Source: Paracidovorax valerianellae (lineage in GTDB: Bacteria > Pseudomonadota > Gammaproteobacteria > Burkholderiales > Burkholderiaceae_C). From it: DNA of 64,000 nucleotides. The notes under the pieces are model-generated. The model was not told the DNA's origin. It did not search any database and worked only from the letters and a program-made list of their open reading frames with translations. The position numbers and the translations under genes were made by a program. Each line of letters starts with the position of its first letter. Within the stretch, counting starts at the first letter, position 1. Location of the stretch: positions 28,310 to 92,309 of the forward strand of contig NZ_FMZC01000016.1 of the NCBI RefSeq assembly GCF_900102625.1. The letters are read 5' to 3'. Of the stretch, positions 19,508-30,533 are shown in pieces.

Positions 19508-20617
19508 TCAGCGGCGGAACTTGCCATCCGTGCCGATGATGGACAGGTCGGCAAAGTCCAGCCCCGTGTGGTCTTCGGGGCTGAAGTTGACCTCCAGGCC
19601 GCCCAGGTCGAACTTCTGCAGGGTTTCCAGCGCGGCCTGGATGCGCTCGCGGGTGGGTTTGGGGCCGGCGCGGCGCAGGCCTTCCACCAGCACTTTCGCG
19701 GCGGCGTAGCCTTCCAGCATGGCGGGGCTGATTTCCTTGCCCTGGGCCTTGGCCAGTTCCTGCGCTTCGCGCACCAGGGGGAAGTTCATGGCGCGCTCGT
19801 TGGGAAACACCTGGGTGACGATCACGCCGCGTGCATTGGCGCCCAGGCTCTTGGCGAAGCCCGCCGAGGCGTTGTTGGACAGCGTGACCATCTGCGCGCC
19901 CGAGCCGGCCGCGCGGAACGCGGCATAGCCTTCCGCCACGGCGGTGCCGGAGGCGATCATCAGCACGGCCTGGGCCTGCGACTGCACGATCTTGGGCGCG
20001 ATAGGGCCGAAGTCCGGCTTGGAGCGGTCGAACTTTTCCTGCAGCACGGCCTTGAGCTTGGCGGCTTCCAGGCCTTTTTGCGCGCCCATCATGCCGTCGG
20101 CCCCGAAGCTGTCGTCCGCCTGCACCACGGCGATCTTGGTGATGCCCATGGAGACCAAGTGGGAGATGGCCTTTTCGGCTTCGCGCTGGTAGGTGGCGCG
20201 CACGTTGAAGACGTTCTTGCGCACGGGTTTGTGCAGCACCATGGCGCCGGTGGAGGGGCCGACCAGGGCCACGCCGTATTTGTCCAGCAGCGGAATGATG
20301 GCTTCGGTATGGGGGGTGCCGCGGGTAAGGAACAGGGCAGAGACGTTCTGCTCTTCGATCAGCTTGCGGGCGTTGGCGGCGGCCAGTTGCGGGTCGAACT
20401 TGTCGTCCAGCGAGATGAGTTCCACCTTCTGGCCCAGCACGCCGCCACGCGCATTGACGGAGTCGATGTAGAGCTTGGCGCCGTCGGTCGTTTCCTGCAC
20501 CCCGGACGCCACGGCCCCCGTGAACCCCGCCGTCTGGCCGATGAGAATCTGTGCCTGGGCGGCGGACAGCAAGCCTGCCAGCAGCAGCGCCACGCCGGTT
20601 TTGCGCATGAGGTTCAT
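19508..20617 (-). CDS. LivK-type ABC transporter substrate-binding protein (copy B)
   Basis: 369 residues, very similar along its whole length to copy A: both share ILIGQTAGFTG, VQETTDGAKLY, NVSALFLTRGTP/HVSALFLTRGTP, LSNNASAGFAKSLG, RGVIVTQVFPNERA and the C-terminal DGKFRR. The signal peptide MNLMRKTGVALLLAGLLSAAQAQ differs. AGGAGA precedes the start at 20617, a better ribosome site than copy A has. The pair is a recent tandem duplication; differences are spread evenly and include the loop following GPSTGAM, so ligand range may have diverged. Confidence 0.88.
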   Translation of the reverse strand: MNLMRKTGVALLLAGLLSAAQAQILIGQTAGFTGAVASGVQETTDGAKLYIDSVNARGGVLGQKVELISLDDKFDPQLAAANARKLIEEQNVSALFLTRGTPHTEAIIPLLDKYGVALVGPSTGAMVLHKPVRKNVFNVRATYQREAEKAISHLVSMGITKIAVVQADDSFGADGMMGAQKGLEAAKLKAVLQEKFDRSKPDFGPIAPKIVQSQAQAVLMIASGTAVAEGYAAFRAAGSGAQMVTLSNNASAGFAKSLGANARGVIVTQVFPNERAMNFPLVREAQELAKAQGKEISPAMLEGYAAAKVLVEGLRRAGPKPTRERIQAALETLQKFDLGGLEVNFSPEDHTGLDFADLSIIGTDGKFRR

Positions 20618-20849
20618 GGTGTCTCCTGTCGAATCCGTAAAAGACTGCGGAGAAAAGCCCTCCGCCTGACCGGCACCATGCCGCACTTGGCAATTGGTGA
20701 CAACCGGTAACACCCTGAGTGCCAGGCCTATTCCATCAGGCGGGGGCGGTTGCCAATGGCCGAGTCGCCCCGATATGGGAAAACGCCCTACCTCCTGCAC
20801 GCGGCCGCAGTCCATAGAATGCTCCGCCTCCCCACCCGAAAGACCCCCG

Positions 20850-23800
20850 ATGACCCAGGGATTGATCCGCATCCACGGCGCACGCCAGCACAACCTCAAG
20901 AACCTCGATCTGGACATTCGCACGGGCGAGCTGACGGTGGTCACGGGCCCGAGCGGTTCGGGCAAATCCAGCCTCGTGTTCGACACCCTCTATGCCGAGG
21001 GCCAGCGCCGCTACGTGGAAACCTTCAGCGCCTACGCGCGCCAGTTCCTGGACCGCATGGACAAGCCGGCCGTGGACAAGGTGGAAGGCGTGCCGCCCGC
21101 CATTGCCATCGACCAGACCAATCCGGTGCGCTCCAGCCGCTCCACGGTCGGCACGATGACCGAGCTGAACGACCACCTGAAGCTGCTCTTTGCCCGCGCC
21201 GGGCAACTGTTCGACCGCCAGACCGCGCAGCCGGTGCGCCACGATTCGCCGGAAACCATCTACGCTGAACTGCAGCGCCGCTGCGCAGAAGCTGGCGATC
21301 CGCGCATCGTCCTGACCTTTCCGGTCGAACTGCCGGTCAACACGTCGCCTGAGCAGGTCGAGCAATGGCTGTCCGCCAGCGGATTCACCAAGGTGCAGGC
21401 TGAGCGCGAGGTCGCGACGCCTACCGGCCCGCGCAAGCTGCTGGACGTGGTGGCCGACCGGTTCCGCCTGGGCACCGCCGAGAAGGCGCGCGTGGTGGAA
21501 GCCATCGAGGTGGCGATCAAGCGTGGCACGGGCCGGCTGAACGTGTACCGCCTCGTGGACGAGGGCGAGCCGGAACTCTGGCGCTTTTCCACCGGGCTGC
21601 ATTGCCCGGACAGCGACCTGCGCTACAGCGAGCCGATCCCCTCGATGTTCTCATTCAATTCCGCCGTGGGCGCGTGCGACACCTGCCGCGGCTTCGGCCG
21701 CGTGATCGGCGTGGACTACGGCTTGGTGATCCCCAACGAAAAGCTCACGCTGCGTGCCGGGGCGATCAAGACCATCCAGACGCCCGCGTGGAAAGAGGCG
21801 CAGGACGACCTCATGCGGCATGCCGAAACCGCCGGCATTCCGCGCGACACGCCCTGGTACAAGCTCACCGACGACCAGAAACAGTGGGTCATCGGCGGCG
21901 CTCCCGGCTACAAGGACGGGCAATGGAGCAAGCAGTGGTACGGCATCAAGCGCTTCTTTGAATACCTGGAGAGCAAGGCCTACAAGATGCACATCCGCGT
22001 GCTGCTGTCCAAGTACCGCAGCTATACGCCATGCCCCACCTGCGCCGGCGCGCGCTTGAAGACCGAGAGCCTGCTGTGGCGCGTGGGCAGCAAGGAAGAC
22101 GCCGACGCGGCAATCGACCCCGCTCGCCGTTTCATGCCCCAGGGCGTGCAATGGAGCCGCGCGCAGCTCGAAGCACTGCCCGGCCTGTGCCTGCACGACC
22201 TGATGCTGCTGCCCATCGACCGGCTGCGGCGCTTCTTCGACCGCATGGAACTGCCCGAGGGCGATGCCGCCGCGGGCGGCGATGCGCAGGCGCTGAAGCT
22301 GCTGCATGAAGAGATCACCACGCGCCTCAAATACCTGTGCGACGTGGGCATCGGCTACCTCACGCTGGACCGGCAAAGCCGCACCCTCAGCGGCGGCGAG
22401 GTGCAGCGTATCAACCTGACCACGGCGCTGGGCACTTCGCTGGTGAACACGCTGTTCGTGCTGGACGAGCCCAGCATCGGTCTGCACCCGCGCGACATGC
22501 ACCGCATCACCGAAGCCATGCTGCGCCTGCGCGACGCTGGCAACACGCTGGTGGTGGTGGAGCACGACCCGGCCGTCATGCTGGCGGCCGACCGTGTGAT
22601 CGACATGGGGCCCGGCCCCGGCGAGCGCGGCGGCTCCATCGTGTTCGACGGCACCACGGCCGACCTGCGCCGCGCCGACACGCTCACCGGCCAGTACCTG
22701 GGCGGTACCAAGCAGATCGGCATGGGCTACCAGCGACGCGTGACCGAATCGACGCCGCGCCTCATCCTGGAAGGCGCGCGCGAGCACAACCTGCAGAACG
22801 TGTCGGTAGAGTTCCCGCTGCAGCGGCTGGTCACTGTGACCGGCGTGAGCGGCTCGGGCAAGTCGAGCCTGATCCAGGACGTGCTGGCCCCCGCGCTGCT
22901 GCGCCACTTCGGCAAGGCGACGGAAACGCCCGGCGCGCACGACCGCCTGCTGGGCGCCGACCACCTGGGCGAGGTCGTCTTCGTGGACCAATCGCCCATC
23001 GGCAAGACGGCGCGCTCCAACCCCGTGAGCTATGTGGGCGCGTGGGACGCGGTGCGCGAGCTGTTCGCCGTGGCGCCGCTGTCGCGCCAGCGCAGCTACA
23101 CGGCGGCCAAGTTCAGCTTCAACTCGGGCGACGGGCGATGCCCGACCTGCGGCGGCTCAGGCTTCGAGCACGTGGAGATGCAGTTCCTGTCGGACGTGTA
23201 CCTGCGCTGCCCCGATTGCGACGGCAAGCGCTATCGGCCGGAGATTCTGGAAGTCACCATCGAGCGCGGCGGGCGGTCCTTCAACGTGGCCGATGTGCTC
23301 AACCTCACCGTGAGCGAAGCCGCCTCGCTGTTCGCCGCGGACCGCGACGTGATCCGCGCCCTGCAGCCCATCGTGGACGTGGGGCTCGAATACGTGAAGC
23401 TCGGCCAGCCCGTGCCCACGCTCTCGGGCGGCGAGGCGCAGCGCTTGAAGCTGGCGGGCTTCCTGGCCGAGGCGGCGCGCAGCGAATCCAAGTCGCGCCA
23501 GCCGCTGGCGCGCAAGGGCACGCTGTTTTTGTTCGACGAGCCGACCACCGGCCTGCATTTCGACGACATCGCCAAGCTGATGCGCGCCCTGCGCAAGCTG
23601 CTGGACGCCGGGCATTCGCTCATCGTCATCGAGCACAACCTGGACGTGATCCGCGCCAGCGACTGGATCATCGACCTCGGTCCCGAGGGCGGCGACGGCG
23701 GCGGCCTGCTGGTGGCCGAAGGCACGCCCGAAGACGTGCGCCAGCACCGCACCTCGCACACCGGGCAGGCGCTGCGCGAGTACGAGCAGGCCCTGGGCGA

Positions 23801-26696
23801 GGGTGGGCACTCGGTGCACGAAAAGGCTGCGGTGCTACGAAAAGAGAAGCTGCTCGCGCAGGCGGCTGTTGCGCCACCGGCCAAAAACGCCATTGAAATC
23901 GTCAACGCCAAGGAACACAACCTCAAGAACCTGAGCGTGGACATTCCGCGTGGGCAGTTCAACGTGATCACCGGCGTGTCGGGCTCGGGCAAATCGACGC
24001 TGGCGTTCGACATCCTGTTCAACGAAGGCCAGCGCCGCTACCTCGAATCGCTCAACGCCTATGCGCGCTCCATCGTGCAGCCGGCGGGCCGGCCCGAGGT
24101 GGACGCCGTGTACGGCATTCCGCCCACGGTAGCGATCGAGCAGCGCCTGTCGCGCGGCGGCCGCAAGAGCACGGTCGGCACGACGACCGAGGTCTGGCAC
24201 TTCCTGCGCCTGCTCTACGTGAAGCTGGGCGTGCAGCACTGCATCTACGACGGTGCCGCCGTGCAGCCGCAGACGCCCGACAGCATCGCCGCGCAGCTGC
24301 TGCGCCATTTCAAGGGCCAGCACATCGGCTTGCTGGCGCCACTGGTGATGAACCGCAAGGGCGTGTACACCGAGCTGGCCGACTGGGCGCGCCCGCGGGG
24401 CTACACCCACCTGCGGGTGGACGGGCAGTTCTTGCCGACCACGGGCTTTCCGCGCATCGACCGTTTCAAGGAACACACGATCGAGCTGCCCGTGGCCAGC
24501 CTGGACGTGTCGCCCGAGAACGAGGGCCTGCTGCGCTCGTCGCTCGCTCGGGCGCTGGAGCTGGGCAAGGGGGTCGTGCACGTGCTGAGCCAGCTGGACG
24601 GCTTGAAGGACGCCATGCTGGCGGGCGGCGCCACCGCGCACATCGGTACGCTGCAGGCGTTTTCCACCAAGCGCGCCTGCCCCGTGTGCGCCACGAGCTA
24701 CGCCGAACTCGACCCGCGCCTGTTCTCGTACAACAGCAAGCATGGCTGGTGCCCCGACTGCGTGGGCACGGGCGTCAAGCTCACCAAGGAGCAGCGCAAA
24801 GTGTTCGATGACTCGGTGCAGGACGACAAGGAAAAGGGCCGCGAGCAGACCTTCGCCGAGCCCGAAGCCGAAGACGTGGCCGACGTGGCCTGTCCCACCT
24901 GCCAGGGCTCGCGGCTGAACGCCACGGCGCGGGCCGTGCGCTTCGGCGAGAACGCCGCCGCGGGCCGCGCGGGCGTGGGCATCGCCGCCATCGCCGCGCT
25001 GTCGGTCACCGACATCCGCCAGTGGATCGAAGCGCTGCAGCAGGGCGCAGGCCTGAGCCAGCGCGAGGCGGACATCGCCCGCGACCTGATCCCCGAGATC
25101 CAGAGCCGGCTCGAGTTCCTGGAAGAGGTGGGCCTGGGCTACCTCACGCTGGACCGCGGCGCCCCCACGCTGTCAGGCGGCGAGGCGCAGCGCATCCGCC
25201 TGGCCGCGCAACTGGGCAGCAACCTGCAGGGCGTGTGCTACGTGCTGGACGAGCCCACCATCGGCCTGCACGCGCGGGACAACCAGATCCTGCTGAACGC
25301 CCTGCACAAGCTGGGCGACAAGGGCAACACGCTGGTGGTGGTGGAGCACGACGAGGACACCATCCGCCGCGCCGACCACATCATCGACATCGGCCCGAGC
25401 GCGGGCAAGCGCGGCGGCCGCCTGGTGGCGCAGGGATCGGTGGCGGACATCGCCGCGGCCGAGGATTCGCAGACCGGCCGCTACCTGCTGCACGCCATGC
25501 GGCACCCGCTGCAGGCCCGCCGCCCCGTGGTGCCGCCGGTGCACGTCGCTCGCTCGGATGCTACTTTTTTAATAGCTACCAAGGCAGAAAATACGGCGGC
25601 AGAAGGCCAAAACGATGCCAAAACCGCCCAGCCCGAGCACTGGCTCACCGTGCGCGGGGCGCAATTGCACAACCTGCAGCACGTGACGGCCAGCGTGCCG
25701 CTCAACCGGCTGGTGGCCGTCACCGGCGTGAGCGGCTCGGGCAAATCGACCCTGGCGCGCGACGTGCTGCTGGCCAACGTGCAGGCCTGGGTGCAGCAGC
25801 GATCCACCAAGGCCGGCCGCGACGCGATGGACGCCGGCAAGGCGCCGCCGCTCGTGGGCTGCACCGGCCTGTCCGGCTTCGAGACGGTGGACCGCGTGCT
25901 GGAAGTGGACCAGACCCCCATCGGCAAGACGCCGCGCAGCTGCCCGGCGACCTACATCGGCTTCTGGGACACGATCCGCAAGCTCTTCGCTGAGACGCTG
26001 GAGGCCAAGGCGCGTGGCTACGCGGCCGGGCGGTTCAGCTTCAACACCGGCGAAGGCCGCTGCCCGAGCTGCGAAGGCCAGGGCATCCGCACCATCGCCA
26101 TGAGCTTCCTGCCCGATGTGAAGGTGCCCTGCGAAACCTGTCACGGCGCGCGCTTCAACCCCGAGACGCTGGCGGTGTCATGGCGCGGCAAGAGCATCGG
26201 CGACGTGCTGCAGATGGAGGTGGACGAGGCGGTGGAGTTCTTCGCCAGCATGCCGAGCATCGCCCATCCGCTGCAACTGCTGAAAGACGTCGGCCTGGGC
26301 TACCTCACGCTGGGCCAGCCCAGCCCGACGCTGTCGGGCGGCGAGGCGCAGCGCATCAAGCTGGTGACCGAACTGACCAAGGTGCGCGACGAGGTCGGCC
26401 GCCGTGGCCAGAAGGCGCCGCACACGCTGTACGTGCTGGACGAGCCCACCGTGGGCCTGCACATGGCCGACGTGCATAAGCTGATCCGCGTGCTGCACCG
26501 GCTGGTCGATGGCGGGCACAGCGTGGTCGTCATCGAGCACGATCTGGACGTGATCGCCGAGGCCGACTGGATTCTCGACCTGGGACCGGAAGGCGGCCGG
26601 GAAGGGGGCCGCATCGTGGCCGCTGCCGCACCGGAGGACGTGGTGCGGCTGGGCACGCACACGGGCAAGGCGCTGGGGCCCGTGCTGGCGCGGTAG
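20850..26696 (+). CDS. uvrA: Double-length UvrA (two UvrA units in one polypeptide)
   Basis: 1948 residues, about twice normal UvrA. Residues 1 to about 1000 and about 1011 to 1948 are each a complete UvrA with two ABC ATPase halves. Four Walker A motifs (lysines 39, 671, 1048 and 1632), four signatures ([36 protein letters not shown]) and four Walker B motifs ([40 protein letters not shown]) are intact. Cysteine zinc modules are present in both units ([11 protein letters not shown] with [19 protein letters not shown] with CETCHGARF). UvrA normally acts as a homodimer that finds bulky DNA lesions, so this is effectively a covalent dimer. The start is ATG 20850 ([19 protein letters not shown]). 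Two linkers are encoded by dispersed-repeat copies. Confidence 0.93.
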   Translation: MTQGLIRIHGARQHNLKNLDLDIRTGELTVVTGPSGSGKSSLVFDTLYAEGQRRYVETFSAYARQFLDRMDKPAVDKVEGVPPAIAIDQTNPVRSSRSTVGTMTELNDHLKLLFARAGQLFDRQTAQPVRHDSPETIYAELQRRCAEAGDPRIVLTFPVELPVNTSPEQVEQWLSASGFTKVQAEREVATPTGPRKLLDVVADRFRLGTAEKARVVEAIEVAIKRGTGRLNVYRLVDEGEPELWRFSTGLHCPDSDLRYSEPIPSMFSFNSAVGACDTCRGFGRVIGVDYGLVIPNEKLTLRAGAIKTIQTPAWKEAQDDLMRHAETAGIPRDTPWYKLTDDQKQWVIGGAPGYKDGQWSKQWYGIKRFFEYLESKAYKMHIRVLLSKYRSYTPCPTCAGARLKTESLLWRVGSKEDADAAIDPARRFMPQGVQWSRAQLEALPGLCLHDLMLLPIDRLRRFFDRMELPEGDAAAGGDAQALKLLHEEITTRLKYLCDVGIGYLTLDRQSRTLSGGEVQRINLTTALGTSLVNTLFVLDEPSIGLHPRDMHRITEAMLRLRDAGNTLVVVEHDPAVMLAADRVIDMGPGPGERGGSIVFDGTTADLRRADTLTGQYLGGTKQIGMGYQRRVTESTPRLILEGAREHNLQNVSVEFPLQRLVTVTGVSGSGKSSLIQDVLAPALLRHFGKATETPGAHDRLLGADHLGEVVFVDQSPIGKTARSNPVSYVGAWDAVRELFAVAPLSRQRSYTAAKFSFNSGDGRCPTCGGSGFEHVEMQFLSDVYLRCPDCDGKRYRPEILEVTIERGGRSFNVADVLNLTVSEAASLFAADRDVIRALQPIVDVGLEYVKLGQPVPTLSGGEAQRLKLAGFLAEAARSESKSRQPLARKGTLFLFDEPTTGLHFDDIAKLMRALRKLLDAGHSLIVIEHNLDVIRASDWIIDLGPEGGDGGGLLVAEGTPEDVRQHRTSHTGQALREYEQALGEGGHSVHEKAAVLRKEKLLAQAAVAPPAKNAIEIVNAKEHNLKNLSVDIPRGQFNVITGVSGSGKSTLAFDILFNEGQRRYLESLNAYARSIVQPAGRPEVDAVYGIPPTVAIEQRLSRGGRKSTVGTTTEVWHFLRLLYVKLGVQHCIYDGAAVQPQTPDSIAAQLLRHFKGQHIGLLAPLVMNRKGVYTELADWARPRGYTHLRVDGQFLPTTGFPRIDRFKEHTIELPVASLDVSPENEGLLRSSLARALELGKGVVHVLSQLDGLKDAMLAGGATAHIGTLQAFSTKRACPVCATSYAELDPRLFSYNSKHGWCPDCVGTGVKLTKEQRKVFDDSVQDDKEKGREQTFAEPEAEDVADVACPTCQGSRLNATARAVRFGENAAAGRAGVGIAAIAALSVTDIRQWIEALQQGAGLSQREADIARDLIPEIQSRLEFLEEVGLGYLTLDRGAPTLSGGEAQRIRLAAQLGSNLQGVCYVLDEPTIGLHARDNQILLNALHKLGDKGNTLVVVEHDEDTIRRADHIIDIGPSAGKRGGRLVAQGSVADIAAAEDSQTGRYLLHAMRHPLQARRPVVPPVHVARSDATFLIATKAENTAAEGQNDAKTAQPEHWLTVRGAQLHNLQHVTASVPLNRLVAVTGVSGSGKSTLARDVLLANVQAWVQQRSTKAGRDAMDAGKAPPLVGCTGLSGFETVDRVLEVDQTPIGKTPRSCPATYIGFWDTIRKLFAETLEAKARGYAAGRFSFNTGEGRCPSCEGQGIRTIAMSFLPDVKVPCETCHGARFNPETLAVSWRGKSIGDVLQMEVDEAVEFFASMPSIAHPLQLLKDVGLGYLTLGQPSPTLSGGEAQRIKLVTELTKVRDEVGRRGQKAPHTLYVLDEPTVGLHMADVHKLIRVLHRLVDGGHSVVVIEHDLDVIAEADWILDLGPEGGREGGRIVAAAAPEDVVRLGTHTGKALGPVLAR
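23833..23890 (+). repeat. Dispersed repeat relic, copy 2, in the linker between the two UvrA units
   Basis: GCTAC, then AAGCTGCTCGCGCA shared with copy 1, then GGCCAAAAACGCC at the end. It codes in frame for the linker around residues 995-1013. Confidence 0.55.
25560..25612 (+). repeat. Dispersed repeat relic, copy 3, inside the second UvrA unit
   Basis: GCTACTTTTTTAATAGCTAC at the start and AAGGCCAAAACG at the end, with strikingly AT-rich composition inside a GC-rich gene. It encodes a linker (about residues 1570-1590) between the two ATPase halves of the second unit. Confidence 0.6.
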
Positions 26697-26716
26697 CCTG
26701 TCGGGCGCCACCGCCC

Positions 26717-27895
26717 TCAGGCACGGGCGGGGGCGCTCCGCAGCGGGGCGCGTCCTTCGCTGCGGGTGCTGGCGCCCACCAGCGCCAGTCCCAGCGCGGC
26801 GAGGGCGGCCGCCACCCAGGTTACCGAAAGCAGACCCAGGCCCTGCGCGATGACCAGGCCGCCCAGCCATGCGCCGATGGCGTTGCCCAGGTTGAAGGCC
26901 GAGATGTTGAGGCTGGAGGCCAGCGTGGCGCCTTCGGGCCCGGCCTGCTCCAGGACGCGCATCTGCATGGGGGCCACGGTGGCGAACGCGGCGGTGCCCA
27001 GCACGATCACGTAGGCCATGGCGATGCCGGCATGGCCGAAGGCCCAGCGGCCGGCCACCAGCACCAGCATCAATGCGCCGATGGACAGCGCCAGCGCCCG
27101 CATCACGCCCCGGTCGGCCAGCTTGCCGCCCAGCAGATTGCCGGCCGCAAGGCCCGCGCCGAACAGCAGTAGCGTGAGGGCGACCCACGTGCCGTCCATG
27201 TGCGTCACCTTGGTGAGCAGCGGCTCCACATAGGTATAGAGCGCGAACACGCCGGCGAAACCGAATACCGTGATGCCCAGGCCGAGCCATACCTGCGCCC
27301 GCGCCAGCACGGCGAGTTCCTGCCGCAGCGGCGTCGCGGCAGGGCGACTCGTGTCGCCCGGCACGAAGGCCGCGAGGATCGCCAGGGCCACCACGCCCAC
27401 GACCGCCACGGCGGCGAAGGCCATGCGCCAGCCGAAGTGCTGGCCGATCCAGGCGCCCGCCGGCACGCCCAGCAGCGTGGCCAAGGTGAGGCCCGAGAAC
27501 ATGAGCGCGATGGCCGAGGCTTTTTTCTCCGGCGGCACCAGCCCGGTGGCCACGACCGCTCCGACCCCGAAGAAGGTGCCGTGGGTGAGCGCCGTCAGCA
27601 CGCGCGCCGCCAGCAGCCAGCCGTAGGTGGGGGCCACCACGGCCGCCGCGTTCCCGGCGATGAAGATCAGCATCAGCGCGAGCAGCAGGCGCTTGCGCGG
27701 CCACTGCCGCGTGAGCAGCGTCAGCACCGGCGCGCCCACGGCCACGCCGATGGCGTAGCCCGAGATCAGCGTGCCCGCGGCGGGAATGGATATGTGCAGG
27801 TCTTCGCTCACCTGCGTGAGCAAGCCCATGATGATGAATTCCGTGGTGCCGATGCCGAAGGCACCGGCCGCCAGGGCGAGTAGGGAGAGAGGCAT
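26717..27895 (-). CDS. MFS exporter, AraJ/chloramphenicol-resistance type
   Basis: 392 residues with about twelve spans. The opening LLALAAGAFGIGTTEFIIMGLLTQVSEDLHISIPAAGTLISGYAIGVAVGAPVLT and the loop LTRQWPRKRLLL are characteristic of DHA1-type exporters such as AraJ, YdhP and PbuE. SALMFSGLTLATLLGVPAGAWIGQ(H)FGWR matches antiporter motif C. It is divergent from a LysR gene, suggesting inducible export of an unknown compound. It ends 20 bases from the uvrA stop (convergent). Confidence 0.88.
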   Translation of the reverse strand: MPLSLLALAAGAFGIGTTEFIIMGLLTQVSEDLHISIPAAGTLISGYAIGVAVGAPVLTLLTRQWPRKRLLLALMLIFIAGNAAAVVAPTYGWLLAARVLTALTHGTFFGVGAVVATGLVPPEKKASAIALMFSGLTLATLLGVPAGAWIGQHFGWRMAFAAVAVVGVVALAILAAFVPGDTSRPAATPLRQELAVLARAQVWLGLGITVFGFAGVFALYTYVEPLLTKVTHMDGTWVALTLLLFGAGLAAGNLLGGKLADRGVMRALALSIGALMLVLVAGRWAFGHAGIAMAYVIVLGTAAFATVAPMQMRVLEQAGPEGATLASSLNISAFNLGNAIGAWLGGLVIAQGLGLLSVTWVAAALAALGLALVGASTRSEGRAPLRSAPARA

Positions 27896-28106
27896 GGAAA
27901 AAGCGTCCGCAGGGACGGGAGTAGATCGATGCCTGGAATGTGGCAGTGCGCGTCATCTTTGTGTAGCGGGAATAATGGAAAGGCCTTTGTGCCCCACTGG
28001 CACAAATCCGCAGTCTTCCAGTCTTTCATTGCTTTGTCTTCTTTCCATCGCAACTTCATCGCTGATGCATTCGATGCCTCATTCCCCACCCAGGCCCGAC
28101 GGCGGC

Positions 28107-29042
28107 ATGGCCGAAACCAACCGGTCCGGCGAACTGGAAATACTGGTGCTCGTGGCCGAGCGCGGCAGCCTGTCCGCTGCGGCGCGGCAACTGGGCGTTT
28201 CGCCCTCGGCCGTGAGCAAGGCGATGTCGCGGCTGGAGGCGCGGCTGGGCGTGCAACTCCTGCAGCGCAGCACGCGGCGCGTGCAGCTCACGGCCGAGGG
28301 AACGCAGCTTTACCAGGGCGCCAAGCGCCTGCTGGCCGACCTGAACGAGTTGGAGGCGGACGTGGCGGTCCGCAGCGCGCCGCGGGGCACGGTGCGCATC
28401 GGCGCCAGCACGTCCACCGGCGCCGTGTTGCTGCTGCCGCTGGTGCCGCGCCTGCGGGAATTGCACCCCGGCCTCAGCCTGGATCTGTACTTCACCGACC
28501 ACGTGGTGGACCTGGCGGACGCGGGCATCGACATCGCGATCCGCTGGGGTGCGTTGCCCGCATCGGACGTGGTGGCCCGCCTGCTGGGCCACACGAGGCA
28601 GATCGTCGTGGCGGCGCCGCAGTACCTGGCGCGCCACGGCGAGCCGCTGCACCCCGATGAACTGGAAGGGCACGTGCGCCTGGGCTGGAACTACCCGCGC
28701 GCCATTCCCCACTGGCCTTTTCTGGTCGACGGCCGCCGCACGGCGGTGGACATCGGCCACGCCATCCGCGTCAACGACGGCGACGTGATGCGCCGCCTGG
28801 CGCTGGAGGGCGCCGGGCTGGCCCGGCTGTCGCTCTACCACGCGTGGGACGACGTGGCGAGCGGGCGGCTGGTGCCCGTGCTGGAGGCGTTCAATGCCGG
28901 CGACCTGGAGCCCATCCACGCCGTCTACATGGGCCGGCCCGATCGGCTGCCGCCGCGCACGCGCGCCGTGCTGGACTTTCTGCAGGCGCACGTGGACCTG
29001 CGGCACGCCGAAGTCGCGTTGCCACAGGGCGGCGTGGCCTGA
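28107..29042 (+). CDS. LysR-family transcriptional regulator
   Basis: 311 residues from ATG 28107. The helix-turn-helix is LEILVLVAERGSLSAAARQLGVSPSAVSKAMSRLEARLGVQLLQRSTRRVQLTAEG, followed by a LysR effector domain of the CrgA/DmlR type (GTVRIGASTSTGAVLLLPLVPRLRELHPGLSLDLYFTD). Alternative starts at 28065 and 28074 would add 11 to 14 residues; no ribosome site decides. It is divergent from the MFS exporter across about 210 bases and probably controls it. Confidence 0.88.
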   Translation: MAETNRSGELEILVLVAERGSLSAAARQLGVSPSAVSKAMSRLEARLGVQLLQRSTRRVQLTAEGTQLYQGAKRLLADLNELEADVAVRSAPRGTVRIGASTSTGAVLLLPLVPRLRELHPGLSLDLYFTDHVVDLADAGIDIAIRWGALPASDVVARLLGHTRQIVVAAPQYLARHGEPLHPDELEGHVRLGWNYPRAIPHWPFLVDGRRTAVDIGHAIRVNDGDVMRRLALEGAGLARLSLYHAWDDVASGRLVPVLEAFNAGDLEPIHAVYMGRPDRLPPRTRAVLDFLQAHVDLRHAEVALPQGGVA

Positions 29043-29156
29043 GGGATTGCGTTTTTCCGGCGTCTGCACAAAGTGCGCACAAAAGCTCGATAGTCGATCA
29101 AGGTTGGGTGGCCAGACTGCGCTGCAGATGAAACCCCCTCCTGGAGCCTTTCCGAC

Positions 29157-30533
29157 ATGAGCAACGACAACGCGCAACTGCTGGCCGACGAAGCGAAATA
29201 CTGTTCCTTCGGCGACACCGTCCACTACGTCAACCCGCCCAAGATCTTCGACAGCTGCGAAGGCAGCTATATGTACGACGGCGAAGGCACGCCGTACCTC
29301 GACCTGCAGATGTGGTATTCGGCCGTGAACTTCGGCTACAAGAACAAGCGGCTGGAAGAGGTCATGATCCGCCAGCTGCAGACGCTGCCGCAGGTCGCCA
29401 GCCAGTACCTGCACCCCACCAAGATCGAGCTGGCCAAGTTCATCGCGCAAGACGCCGAAGCCAAGTGGGGCAACGCGGGCCGCGTGCATTTCAACGTGGG
29501 CGGCGCGCAGGCCATCGAAGATTCGCTCAAGGTGGTGCGCAACGCCACGGGCGGCAAGAGCCTGATGTTCGCGTTCGAGGGCGGCTACCACGGCCGCACG
29601 CTGGGCGCCTCCAGCATCACGTCGAGCTACCGCTACCGCCGCCGCTTCGGCCACTTCGGCGACCGCGCGCAGTTCCTGCCGTTTCCGTATCCCTTCCGCC
29701 GCCCCAAGGGCATGACGGCCGAGGAATATTCGGAGTCGCTGGTCAAGGAATTCGCACGCAAGTTCGAAAACGAATACCACGCCGTGTGGGACCCGAAGAC
29801 GCGCCAGTGCGAGTACGCGGCGTTCTACATCGAGCCCATCCAGGGCACGGGCGGCTACGTGGTGCCCCCGGCCAATTTCTTCAAGGGCCTGAAAAAGGTG
29901 CTGGACGACCACGGCGTGCTGCTGGTGGTGGACGAGATCCAGATGGGTTTCTGGCGCACCGGCACGCTGTGGTCGGTCGAGAACTTCGGCGTGAAGCCCG
30001 ACGTGCTGGTCTTCGCCAAGGCGCTGACCAACGGCTTGAACGCGCTGTCGGGCCTGTGGGCGCGCGAGGAACTGATCAACCCCACGATCTTCCCGCCGGG
30101 CTCGACGCACTCCACTTTCGCCTCCAACCCGCTGGGCACCGCGCTCGGCCTGGAGGTGATGAAGATGACGCACGAGATGGACTTCGGTGCGCAGGTGCGT
30201 GCCAGCGGCGCCTATTTCCTGGACGGCCTGCGGGACCTGCAAAAGCGCCACAAGGAAATCGGCGACGTGGACGGCCTGGGCCTGGCGCTGCGCGCCGAGA
30301 TCTGCACCGAAGACGGCTTCACGCCCAACCGCGCGCTGCTGGACAAGATGGTGGACATCGGCCTGGAAGGCAATCTGGAATACAAGGGCCAGAAGCGCGG
30401 CCTGGTGCTGGATGTGGGCGGCTACTACAAGAACGTGATCACGCTGGCGCCTTCGCTCATGATCACGCGCCCCGAGATCGACGAGGCCCTGGTGCTGCTG
30501 GAGCAGCTTCTCACGCGCGCCAAGCGCAGCTGA
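29157..30533 (+). CDS. Class III (PLP) aminotransferase, first gene of the coupled operon
   Basis: 458 residues, fold type I omega-aminotransferase. Family landmarks are YLDLQMWYSAVNFGYKNKRLEEV, the GGYHGRTLGASS block, IEPIQGTGGYVVPP, VVDEIQMGFWRTG (aspartate 259 that holds the pyridine nitrogen) and FAKALTNGLNALSG, in which lysine 288 forms the Schiff base. Substrates in the family include 4-aminobutyrate, ornithine and diaminobutyrate; this one cannot be placed more narrowly. Its stop overlaps the start of the next gene (TGATG). Context suggests a biosynthetic role and not routine catabolism. Confidence 0.88.
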   Translation: MSNDNAQLLADEAKYCSFGDTVHYVNPPKIFDSCEGSYMYDGEGTPYLDLQMWYSAVNFGYKNKRLEEVMIRQLQTLPQVASQYLHPTKIELAKFIAQDAEAKWGNAGRVHFNVGGAQAIEDSLKVVRNATGGKSLMFAFEGGYHGRTLGASSITSSYRYRRRFGHFGDRAQFLPFPYPFRRPKGMTAEEYSESLVKEFARKFENEYHAVWDPKTRQCEYAAFYIEPIQGTGGYVVPPANFFKGLKKVLDDHGVLLVVDEIQMGFWRTGTLWSVENFGVKPDVLVFAKALTNGLNALSGLWAREELINPTIFPPGSTHSTFASNPLGTALGLEVMKMTHEMDFGAQVRASGAYFLDGLRDLQKRHKEIGDVDGLGLALRAEICTEDGFTPNRALLDKMVDIGLEGNLEYKGQKRGLVLDVGGYYKNVITLAPSLMITRPEIDEALVLLEQLLTRAKRS

